Below are positions 35,422-43,981 of a stretch of 64,000 nucleotides of DNA, piece by piece. The stretch is from Copromyces sp. CBS 386.78 (lineage: Eukaryota; Ascomycota; Sordariomycetes; Sordariales; Sordariaceae): the NCBI GenBank assembly GCA_030685235.1, contig MU839259.1, positions 1-64,000 on the forward strand, in the 5' to 3' direction. The notes beneath the pieces were generated by a model, which saw only the letters and a list, made by a program, of their open reading frames with translations, searched no databases and had not been told where the DNA came from. Position 1 is the stretch's first letter. Each line of letters starts with the position of its first letter. Both the position numbers and the translations under genes were made by a program.

Positions 35422-37492
35422 ATGCTACCGATTATTTTGAACCTTGGTAGAAGCATTCTACACGACGGCTTTTTGGCTGTTTTATTCATTTCCGTCCTAC
35501 TACCTGTTGTGGTACACGCTCAATATCCAGACTCCCCTGCACCTGGAAACTTTATCCGCAGGGCTCATAGCAGAGGTGAGATGTTTGACTCTTCGCATCT
35601 TTTACAATGCTGACTGGGTTTGGTGTAGCCATCGTGTTAGGAAACTTCGTATACATCGATGGCGGCGAAGTTTCTCAGTTCGTCGATGGGGGGTTTATGC
35701 CCGACAATCAGCCGTCACACGGGATGAATTCGACTCTTTCCATCGACATTTCCAAATCATGGACTGCATCCACTGTCGAGATCAGGGCTATACCACGCAA
35801 TGGGCCCATTATGCTGAACTCCGAGGCCATATGGCTTGATACCACCGGCAACGGCTATTACATCTACGGCGGAGAAACGAGTTACAACCAGAACAGCACG
35901 GGTTTCCAGCAGAAGGAAATGATGTGGAAGTTTACCGCTGACGGCCAAGGCGGCGGGACCTGGTCCCTGGAAGAAGAGGCCTTGAGTGATGGCCCAAACA
36001 TGGTATTCAAGTCGCGCCAGTACACGACAAACTCGGCGTACGCCTCGACACCCAACGGGATCGGCTTCTCAATAGGCGGCCATCAATCCCGCTTCACCGA
36101 CCCCGGCATAAAAGCGGGCAATCCGCGTTGGCAGACACCCGGCATGGTGTCCTACGATATGAGGACGAAGGAATGGCAGAATCACACGTCCATCGGAATG
36201 CTTGCGTCAAACCAGTCGCTAGAAAACGGCAGGGCTATTCACGTTCCCGGGTTCGGCCCCAACGATGGACTCGTTTTTGTACTCGGTGGCGCTGCCAAAG
36301 CTGCTGGAGAGATCCCGCCAGGCACCGCCCCTGGCCCTCTGATCAGCTTTACGACTGTCAACTTTTTCGATCCTGCGAGTAAGACATGGTACTCGCAGGC
36401 GACAACCGGTGAGGCGCCCAAAGGTCGTATAGGTCACTGTGTAGTCGGCGCACAGAGTCCGGAGGGATCGTTTGAGATGTATGTGGGCTCATCCCAGTTT
36501 TCTCTCGCTGGTCGTTTCATACCAGACACCTGCCATTTACCTACCTCTGATCATCACTGTAGTTATATACGCTAACGGGTGCTCCGAACAATGTAGCTTC
36601 GTGTACGGCGGCGCTTCTGTGTCGTACGATACCGCGTTTGACGACCTGTACGTTCTGAGCCTCCCGGGGTTTCACTGGTTTCGTGCCGAAGACAACCGAT
36701 CGGATTCACAACGCGCTAGTGGCACCTGCGTGGTAGTGGGTGAGCGCCAAATGCTTACCATAGGGGGCGTGGACTACGGGAAAGGGGTCATCAAATACTG
36801 GAAAGATCAGGATCCGTTGCCTCAGGGCCTTGGGATCTTTGACATGACTGCCATGAGCTGGGTGAGGAATGGAAGTTACAACGCAGATGCGGAAACCTAT
36901 CAGGCACCCCAGGTGGTGCGGGACTGGTACAGATCTCAGTGAGTCGTTACCTTACCTTTGTTATCTAGAGGAGGTAGCTGTGTACTATCTGAGAAACATC
37001 AACTAACTGCCACTGCCCGCGCATTCAAGAAATGGCTCAACAGTTGAATGGTCCTCAGGCGAGGTGGAAGAAATGTTCTTTACAACATATGCCAACGTTT
37101 CTTTCGCAATTGATGAGCCAACATCAAACACGCTCAACAACAAAACAGGCCTTATTGTTGGCTGCAGCGTGGCGGGTGGATCTGTGGTTGTTTTGGCCAT
37201 CATCTGCGCGGCTGTTTTTCTCTATAGGAGGCGGAGGAGGTCAAGAGAAAAAGCAAAGCTCTCTTCTTCATCCTGGAACGGGCAGCAAAACGAGGGCTTT
37301 GCTGCACAGGTGGAAAACTTGGAGCCAAAGGAGTGGCCCCTCCAGACACCTGCAACGGAGGCCTACAACAGGTATCTCCCGCCCGCTGAACTTCCGGGCG
37401 GAAACAACCATTGCTGGGAACTGCCCTCTCCTGAAGTGGGACAACATACGGCTCCTGAGACGAAACTGCCTAGGGCGGAGCCGGGTGCTTAG
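35422..37492 (+). CDS. Kelch-repeat single-pass membrane protein
   Basis: Four exons, 35422-35575, 35629-36478, 36597-36938 and 37030-37492 (introns 53, 118 and 91 nt, phases checked), give 602 residues. A hydrophobic segment (LAVLFISVLLPVVVHA, about residues 18-33) looks like a signal peptide. Kelch/galactose-oxidase-like blades follow, marked by double glycines: YIDGGE, YIYGGET, FSIGGHQ, FVLGGAA, FVYGGAS and LTIGGVD. A transmembrane helix (about 490-514) is followed by RRRRRSR, so the C-terminal 85 residues should face the cytosol. Such fungal cell-surface kelch proteins have no settled function, and no catalytic motif is evident. The second intron donor sits within GAT|GTATGT and restores IFVYGG. 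Confidence 0.85.
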
Positions 37493-38107
37493 AGCTTGAA
37501 GGGAGCTGCTGGAGTTATTGACAAGGAAACTACAAGTAGCAGTCGAACATCCATGTAAAAGGGCATAGCTGTCTCCCTGTGTTTTTCGTTAAAAGGTTCA
37601 TATTTCATATAAGTTGAGCAAATATCGTGGAGGTAGCAAGGGCTTAAGAGGTGGTGTGATGCCAAGTCATACAAAGCAGTTTATCCAAAGTGAAGATGAC
37701 TGGACCTGTAGGTAGAGGTAAGGTAGAGGTACCTAAGCGAGCCACTTGCCCGCCTTAAACTCCGGTTCCGGGAATTCGGATATGGACTAAGTGGGCGGAA
37801 AGCATTGGATCTCATGTTTTGCGGCAATTTGGGTTCATGAGCTGAAGATATCATGCTGTGATCTAGGAGTGTCCAAGGAGGTAGAAGGCGAGAAGTTGGG
37901 TGAAATACATGTATGCGGGAAGCTCCTGATTTGGAGGCGAGATCTCGCACGGGAAATATAGAGGTAGACAAACATATTATCTCCAAGCTCCGGGCCCAAA
38001 CATAGGATCCGGATAAGTAAGGTAGGGTTGAGTACCTTACCTGGGAATCCCCGCATTGTTTCCGCAATGCCGCATCTTGGTATGTCGATCGAGGTGTGAC
38101 AAGCTCC

Positions 38108-38127
38108 GGCTAAATTACGTTTTACCC
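38108..38127. promoter_or_regulatory. Inverted GGNTAAA pair, candidate XLR-1/XlnR site
   Basis: GGCTAAA at 38108-38114 and TTTACCC (GGGTAAA on the minus strand) at 38121-38127 form an inverted repeat with a 6-bp spacer, about 210-230 bp before the beta-xylosidase start. GGNTAAA is the established binding motif of the xylanolytic activator XlnR/XLR-1. Functionality here is inferred from motif, arrangement and the downstream gene. Confidence 0.6.
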
Positions 38128-38218
38128 GGACACCTTCCATCCTTCCACCCCACTTGAGGCCTTGGATACCTATGTACGGGAGTGACAATGACAGGTTGAC
38201 CATGAACAAATGTGACCA

Positions 38219-38224
38219 TATAAG
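38219..38224 (+). promoter_or_regulatory. TATA-like element of the GH43 gene
   Basis: TATAAG in CCATATAAGAAG, 117 bp before the start codon and about 90 bp after the GGNTAAA pair. A plausible core promoter. Confidence 0.45.
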
Positions 38225-38335
38225 AAGACACTCGTCCCCTTTTTCATCGTTTTAACAGCATTTGTGAAGTGGTAGCCCATCCATCAAACCACTCCAAAAT
38301 ATCGGCAGTCAGCATTGACAGTAACGCCGCCCACC

Positions 38336-39976
38336 ATGCCCCTCGTCAAGAACCCCATTCTCCCGGGCTTCAACCCCGACCCCTCCATTTTGAGGGTTGG
38401 GAAGGACTACTACATTGCCACCTCCACCTTCGAGTGGTACCCCGGCGTACAAATCCACCACTCGACCGACCTCGCCAACTGGACCCTCCTCACCCGTCCT
38501 CTCACGCGCAAATCCCAACTGGACATGCGCGGCGACCCAGACTCGTGCGGTGTCTGGGCGCCCTGCCTCACGCACGACGGCGACAAGTTCTGGCTTGTCT
38601 ACACAGACGTGAAACGCAAAGACGGCAGTTTCAAGGACGCGCACAACTACATCGTCTGGGCGGATAAGATGGACGGGGGGGAGTGGTCCGACCCGGTATA
38701 CGTCAACAGCTCCGGGTTCGACCCCAGTCTCTTTCACGACCCGGACAGCGGCAAGAAGTACTTTGTCAACATGCTGTGGGATCACAGGAGGAGACCGTTG
38801 CTGTTTGCGGGGATTGCGGTGCAGGAGTGGAACGCCAAAACGAGGAAACTGGTCGGGGAGAGGAAGAACGTCTACCGGGGCACGGACTTGCAACTGGCTG
38901 AGGCGCCGCACGTGTATAAGCGGAATGGATGGTATTACATGCTGATTGCGGAGGGCGGGACGGGGTATGAGCACGCTTGTACGTTTGCGAGGAGCAAGGA
39001 TATCTGGGGGCCGTATGAGACGCATCCGGACAAGTACATTGTGACGAGTAAGGACCATCCGAGGGCGGCGCTGCAGAGGGCGGGACATGGCGATATTGTG
39101 GAGACGGAGGATGGGAGGACGTATTTGGTGCATTTGACGGGACGGCCGACGACGCAGGCGAGGAGGTGTGTGCTTGGTAGGGAGACGGCGATTCAGGAGT
39201 GTTATTGGGGGGAGGATGATTGGTTGTATGTCAAGAACGGACCGGTGCCGAGTGTCTGGGTGGACTTGCCGGGGAAGAGGGATGAGAGCAAGTACTGGGG
39301 GGAGAAGAGGTATACCTTTGAGGATGGGTTGCATAAGGACTTGCAGTGGTTGAGAACGCCAGAGACGGAACGCATCTTTAACGTCAAGGATGGCAAGCTG
39401 ACGTTGATGGGAAGGGAGGCCATTGGCAGCTGGTTCGAGCAGGCGTTGGTGGCCAGGAGACAGGAGCACTTTAGCTATGATGCTGAGACCGTCATGGACT
39501 TTTCGCCCACGGATGAGCGCCAGTTTGCTGGCTTGACTGCGTATTACTGCCGGTACAACTTCTTCTACCTGGCGGTCACGGCGCACTCGGATGGCCAGCG
39601 AGAGTTGCTCATCATGTCGTCTGAGGCGTCATGGCCGATTGGCAACCTCAACACCCCGTACGTTCCGTACGTCCAGATCCCGAACGAGGGCAAGGTGAAG
39701 CTGGCGTTGACCATCAGGGGCAACCAGCTGCAGTTCTACTATGCGGTGTTGGGCTGTGGTGGCGATGAGGAGCTGAAGAAGATGGGACCGGTGTTTGACG
39801 CCAGCATTGTGTCGGACGAGTGTGGCGGACATCAGCAGCATGGCAGCTTCACGGGTGCCTTTGTCGGTGTGGCTGCTTCCGATCTGAACGGGCTGGCGGC
39901 GGAAGCCAAGTTTGACTACTTGTTGTACAAGCCGGTGAAGAACGAGCAGGATGCTTATGTTAGGGACAATGAATAG
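38336..39976 (+). CDS. gh43-2: Intracellular GH43 beta-xylosidase
   Basis: Hydrolyses xylobiose and short xylo-oligosaccharides to xylose, possibly with arabinofuranosidase side activity. A single exon of 546 residues. There is no signal peptide, so it acts in the cytosol on imported oligosaccharides. The N-terminal five-bladed propeller has the GH43 catalytic set: Asp15 (base, GFNPDPS), Asp129 (GFDPS) and Glu189 (acid, LAEAPHVY). These spacings match the bacterial xylosidase SXA (D14/D127/E186). The C-terminal beta-sandwich of about 200 residues is the usual accessory domain. Start: the ATG in CACCATGCC at 38336; the frame is open further upstream but offers no earlier ATG. It closely resembles the N. 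crassa intracellular xylosidase I remember as GH43-2; the symbol is from memory. Stop codons of this gene and TMEM86 are 126 bp apart. Confidence 0.93.
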   Translation: MPLVKNPILPGFNPDPSILRVGKDYYIATSTFEWYPGVQIHHSTDLANWTLLTRPLTRKSQLDMRGDPDSCGVWAPCLTHDGDKFWLVYTDVKRKDGSFKDAHNYIVWADKMDGGEWSDPVYVNSSGFDPSLFHDPDSGKKYFVNMLWDHRRRPLLFAGIAVQEWNAKTRKLVGERKNVYRGTDLQLAEAPHVYKRNGWYYMLIAEGGTGYEHACTFARSKDIWGPYETHPDKYIVTSKDHPRAALQRAGHGDIVETEDGRTYLVHLTGRPTTQARRCVLGRETAIQECYWGEDDWLYVKNGPVPSVWVDLPGKRDESKYWGEKRYTFEDGLHKDLQWLRTPETERIFNVKDGKLTLMGREAIGSWFEQALVARRQEHFSYDAETVMDFSPTDERQFAGLTAYYCRYNFFYLAVTAHSDGQRELLIMSSEASWPIGNLNTPYVPYVQIPNEGKVKLALTIRGNQLQFYYAVLGCGGDEELKKMGPVFDASIVSDECGGHQQHGSFTGAFVGVAASDLNGLAAEAKFDYLLYKPVKNEQDAYVRDNE

Positions 39977-40102
39977 ACAATGATGATTGTTCGGGTAGAC
40001 AACTGTGTCGTGTTGAGTTGGATGTTGAATTTGCTGTTCATGTTCCACTTTCGTCCTGTTGTACCGAAACCGACTGCTGGTCACTGGACGCACCGTGGCA
40101 CC

Positions 40103-40786
40103 CTACAACGCCGGCTCAACAAAGCCCAGTGCAATCAACGCCTGGCCCCCATAATATAAGACCCAAACGGCTCTCTGCATCAACGGCCTATACCGCTGTG
40201 CCGCCGTGCCAGGCACCAAGAACTTGTCGGCCGCCAGGATCGAATCGGACGCCGTGAACATGGTAGCCCCGACAATGACCCTCCCACTCTCCAGCGTCAG
40301 GGCCGTCAAGGCCATGACACAAATAGTAAGCGAGTAGACCAACACGGGCACTCGCAGCGCCTTGCCAACCTTGGGCATCAACATGGCCATCATGAAGGGC
40401 ACCAGCACCACCACCAGTCCCGCAGCCGTCGCGGTGCGCCAGCCTTGGAGTAGAGTCTGGAACCCAGCAGCGGGTTGCTCGTGCAGGAACAACAAGATGT
40501 AACCGATGTGAGCAAGCAAGAAGCTCGACAGACCACAAAGGAAGGCTGTGTCGCCATGCCAAGCGAGGAAGGCATCGCCAAGGGAGCCGAGGGCTAGAGC
40601 GCCAGTGAGGAATTGGGGGCCGTTGAGAAGGTGGGAGAGGTAGGAGAGCAAGGCGGTGGAAGCGGTCTTGACGAGCATGCGTGAGTAGGAAGGGGTGGAC
40701 CGGACTTGGAAGAGGTAAAGGATGGCGGAGGCCAAGGAGACGGCTAGGACGGTTTTGTCTAGGGATGCGTCTGTAGGGGAAGACAT
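40103..40786 (-). CDS. YhhN/TMEM86 family multi-spanning membrane protein
   Basis: Single-exon frame of 227 residues, mostly hydrophobic with about eight predicted helices. Features typical of the YhhN/TMEM86 family are visible, such as GALALGSLGDAFLAW, GATMFTASDSILA and the C-terminal VLYYGGQALIALG. Animal TMEM86 proteins are lysoplasmalogenases; the fungal role is unknown, so only family membership is claimed. The start ATG at 40786 gives the normal family length. The same frame stays open upstream through a poly-Thr triplet repeat to an ATG at 41080, which would give 325 residues; I consider the shorter form more likely. Convergent with the beta-xylosidase gene. Confidence 0.85.
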   Translation of the reverse strand: MSSPTDASLDKTVLAVSLASAILYLFQVRSTPSYSRMLVKTASTALLSYLSHLLNGPQFLTGALALGSLGDAFLAWHGDTAFLCGLSSFLLAHIGYILLFLHEQPAAGFQTLLQGWRTATAAGLVVVLVPFMMAMLMPKVGKALRVPVLVYSLTICVMALTALTLESGRVIVGATMFTASDSILAADKFLVPGTAAQRYRPLMQRAVWVLYYGGQALIALGFVEPAL

Positions 40787-40925
40787 TTGATGGTGGCGTT
40801 GTCCTGGCTGTTGGTACCTTAGGGAGGTATGTGTTTGATCTGATAACACTTGACCACGATGGTGATTGTTTACTTTGGACAGGGGCTCAGGGGTTGTCAA
40901 TTGTTGGTGCTGAGGAGGCGTCGTT

Positions 40926-40966
<41 letters not shown>

Positions 40967-42216
40967 TCGTCCGAGGTTTGACGATTCGTCCCACGTGAGA
41001 TGCCAGAACTTGGGGCTTGGGCACATGGTCTTTCTTCGGCATGGAGTCCGTCCCTGGTCTCGGCTAACAAAAGTCAACATGGCGTGTGTGGAGGCTGGGG
41101 AAATGTGGGGAACTACTCCCCCCCCCCCACGTATGACAAAGAGCTGGGGGTCAAGTTCTAGGTCTGATGGCCCCCACGGAGCGACCACAGGTTGTTATGT
41201 TGGTTCGATTCTCTCGCCATTGGTGGGTGGCCAGGCCATGGTGTTGTTGTAGTATCTCCAGCAATTAGTTCCCTTCCCCCCCAACTTCCCCGCAAATCTC
41301 CTCATTGTCTATCGGGCCTTTGTCTTCCCAATGGTTAGTACCTTACTTATGCGGGGTACCCCATCATCCCCAGACTCGTCGTCCATGTCCATGTCTATAA
41401 TTGCTGATTTGATGTTGTAGTGTACCGGTAGTAGGTAATTTGCCTTGGGCGAGACGGAAACGCCGCAGCTTTGCCCGCCACAGCTGAGTGGCTAAGGTAG
41501 AGGTGCAATTGCCGTGCCGACAGCGGCAATTGACGGCAGTAGGTACAGGTACTGACAGCGCTGTAAATACGGCCCAACAGGTAACTTGCCGCACGGCATG
41601 GAAGTGGGAGGACTTGAAAGTTGGAGTGTACCCCCATCTTGTTTTTTTTCCAAGTCTAGGTCTTCATGTTCCCCCCTCGTGACGGAAAGTACCTAACGAC
41701 TACAACCGACTTCGCCATGTTTGCCCTGACGATACCTCCTCACACTCATGTATATAAAACCAGAGCTAACCACAGTTAATCCCCAGAGCCAAGACATGGA
41801 GAGACCGCCATATCTGGCTCTCGCTTGCTACTGTAGTCGCCTTGATTGGGTCCATGTCTTCCCCCTAGAGAATCAATCCCCACCATCTTTCCCCATCCTC
41901 GACGACCCCATGTCGACGGTAGGTACAAACCAGCCTGTTGGTGACCGGCGTCCTGTGCTGATCTCCAGTCTCCCCAGCCCAATCCTCTGCCGGTTGACTA
42001 CCTAAGCACCAGAACGGGATCAAGGCACAGGATTAGCGTACAACCTGTCCATGTCTCGATGGAAACATAAAGAGGAGCCGGTCCAGCCCTCCTTCGTTGA
42101 CCCAAACATCCTCAGACATGAAGGTAGAGGTAGCTAGCCGGCCTTCTACCTCCAGTTTGATCATCATCACACTACCTTACCCATTCCGTTTCCAGTCTGG
42201 TCGTTAAATCGGCAAC
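40787..42216. promoter_or_regulatory. Divergent region TMEM86 / MFS transporter
   Basis: About 1.43 kb. It holds a (GTC)n repeat (about 40920-40968), a C-rich run at about 41118-41129 and a strong TATA-like ATGTATATAAAACC at about 41747-41760. The latter would give the MFS mRNA a leader of over 400 nt with several short upstream open frames, including one starting at 41748. Repeated AGGTA/ACCTTACC motifs occur at about 41338 and 42120. No extra gene is seen. Confidence 0.5.
40920..40968. repeat. (GTC)n triplet repeat
   Basis: About 14 consecutive GTC units (plus strand). On the minus strand they lie in the leader of the TMEM86 gene and read as poly-Thr in the frame of that protein. A hypervariable microsatellite is expected. 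Confidence 0.9.
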
Positions 42217-43926
42217 ATGGCTGCTGACGAAGGAGTCATCGCCCACAAGGTCTCGGCCTCAGACCTCAAAGACATGGAAGACGGTCCCCAAGTGACCGAG
42301 ACCGAGAACCAGCGAGTCCCTCTAACAGAAGAAGATGTGAGCACCAACAACATACTTAACTACCCAAACATCAGACATCAAGATCAAAAGAAGAAACGCC
42401 AACATACCTTACCCAAACACACTAACATCTATGTACCCATCCAGAACCGCCGCATCCTCCGCAAAACCGACCTCACCATCCTCCCCATCCTCGTCTGGGT
42501 CTACTTCCTCCAGATCCTCGACAAGACCGTGCTGGGCTACTCGGCCATCTTCGGTCTCCGCGAAGACGTCCACCTAAAGGGTAACCAATACTCGTTAATC
42601 GGGTCCATCGCTCCCATCGCCCAGCTAGCATGGCAGCCCTTCTCGTCCATTCTCATCATCAAAGTCCCGCACCGCATCCTCATGCCCACGCTTGTCCTGG
42701 GGTGGGGCATCGCCCAATCGCTCACGCCCCTGTGCAAGTCCTTCCCCGCCATGCTAGCCACCCGGTTCTTTCTGGGTCTGTTCGAAGCCGGCTGCCTGCC
42801 TCTGTTCAGCGTCATCACCGCGCACTGGTACCGACGCAGCGAACAGCCCGTCCGCGTAGCAGGTTGGTACGGGACCAACGGCCTGGCCACCATTTTCGCC
42901 GCCGCCTTGTCGTTCGGTCTCGCCAAGATCCACAGCCCTGTTCTCGCCCCTTGGAAGATCATCTTCTTGTTTACCGGGTTACTGACCATCGTGACCGTCC
43001 CCTTTGTCTACTGGAAGCTCGACAACAATGTGCACACGGCCCGCTTCCTGACGACAGACGAAAAGCTGAAGGCGGTGGAACGGCTGCGGGCCAATAATAA
43101 TGGTGTTAGCGACGATGGCGAGGCGCACAAGTTCAAGTGGGCGCAGGTCGCCGAGGTGTTCCTGGACGTCAAGACGTATCTGTTCGTCGCCATGAGCTTG
43201 GCCAACAACGTGGGTGCGCAGGTGGTCAATACCTTTGGCCCGCTGATCCTGAGCGGGCTGGGGTTCGACAACCACAAGACGACGCTGCTGAACATACCCT
43301 TTGGGGCGGTGCAGTACCTTGTCATCCTGGGCGTGGCGTGGACGAGCGTCAAGGTGCGGTCGGGCAAGGGCGTGGCCTTGCTGGTCATTCTGATTCCCAT
43401 CCTGGCGGGTGTCTCGCTCCTGTACGTCTTGCCAAGGGATAAATCGCACACGGCGCCGCTGCTGGTGGGATACTACTTTTTGGCCTTCATCTTCGGGTGC
43501 AACACGTTGGTGGTGTCGTGGATTCTGGCCAACACGGCCGGGTCGACCAAGAGCAGTGTCATGATGTCGCTGTTTAACGCGGCGAGTGCGGCGGGGAATG
43601 TTATCGGCCCGTTGCTGTTCGACACGGCGGATGCGCCGGCTTACACACCCGGTTTGAAGGCCACGTTGGGCGTGTATAGCATGATGGCTGCCGTGGTGCT
43701 GTTGCAGCTGGCGAATCTGGTGTTGCTGAACAAGATGCAGGAGAAGAAGCGCGTGGCGAATGGAAAGCCGGCCAAGTTGCATGATGCGAGCATGGAGAAA
43801 AAGTTTAATGCTGCTGCCGCTGCCGCTGCTGCTCAGGGGCAAGAAGGACAAGGAGGGGATATTGGAAGTCGGGCCTTTTTGGACTTGACGGATCGTCAGA
43901 ATGACGAGTTCATCTATGTATATTAG
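42217..43926 (+). CDS. MFS transporter, anion:cation symporter (DAL5-like) family
   Basis: Exons 42217-42336 and 42445-43926 give 533 residues. The 108-nt segment between them has canonical splice signals (GTGAGC, CACTAAC, CAG), but its length is a multiple of three and it contains no stop, so retention would add 36 residues. Twelve transmembrane helices are expected. DKTVLGYSAIFGLREDVHL after helix 1 and FLGLFEAGCLPLFSVITAHWYRRSEQPVR are hallmark ACS/Dal5 segments. The family carries allantoate, nicotinate, pantothenate and similar organic anions with protons; substrate unknown. The C-terminal cytosolic tail contains poly-Ala. It ends only 55 bp from the PLC stop codon on the other strand. 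Confidence 0.92.
   Translation: MAADEGVIAHKVSASDLKDMEDGPQVTETENQRVPLTEEDVSTNNILNYPNIRHQDQKKKRQHTLPKHTNIYVPIQNRRILRKTDLTILPILVWVYFLQILDKTVLGYSAIFGLREDVHLKGNQYSLIGSIAPIAQLAWQPFSSILIIKVPHRILMPTLVLGWGIAQSLTPLCKSFPAMLATRFFLGLFEAGCLPLFSVITAHWYRRSEQPVRVAGWYGTNGLATIFAAALSFGLAKIHSPVLAPWKIIFLFTGLLTIVTVPFVYWKLDNNVHTARFLTTDEKLKAVERLRANNNGVSDDGEAHKFKWAQVAEVFLDVKTYLFVAMSLANNVGAQVVNTFGPLILSGLGFDNHKTTLLNIPFGAVQYLVILGVAWTSVKVRSGKGVALLVILIPILAGVSLLYVLPRDKSHTAPLLVGYYFLAFIFGCNTLVVSWILANTAGSTKSSVMMSLFNAASAAGNVIGPLLFDTADAPAYTPGLKATLGVYSMMAAVVLLQLANLVLLNKMQEKKRVANGKPAKLHDASMEKKFNAAAAAAAAQGQEGQGGDIGSRAFLDLTDRQNDEFIYVY
42337..42444 (+). other. Stop-free, in-frame intron of the MFS gene
   Basis: GTGAGC donor, CACTAAC branch 21 bases before CAG, 108 nt, no stop in the gene frame. 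The encoded 36 residues are Asn/Lys/His-rich, unlike the ACS family, and split the junction from the acidic N-terminus to the first helix, so it is almost certainly an intron. Confidence 0.75.
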
Positions 43927-43981
43927 TCACTGGCGCTTCCCAGTAGCAGTAGGTAGGTAGTGAGCCGAAGGAGGAAAAGAA

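Larger units (their letters stand above)
37493..38335. promoter_or_regulatory. Upstream region of the GH43 beta-xylosidase gene
   Basis: About 840 bp containing a GGTAGAGGTAAGGTAGAGGTACC cluster (about 37711-37733), an inverted pair of GGNTAAA sites and a TATA-like element before the GH43 start codon. No other gene is visible. Confidence 0.6.

Noticed and set aside
38309..39586. 425-codon open frame antisense to the GH43 gene, and a 338-codon one antisense to the ALDH gene (33369-34385)
   Set aside because: Both are complementary to conserved catalytic domains and have no start context or domain of their own.
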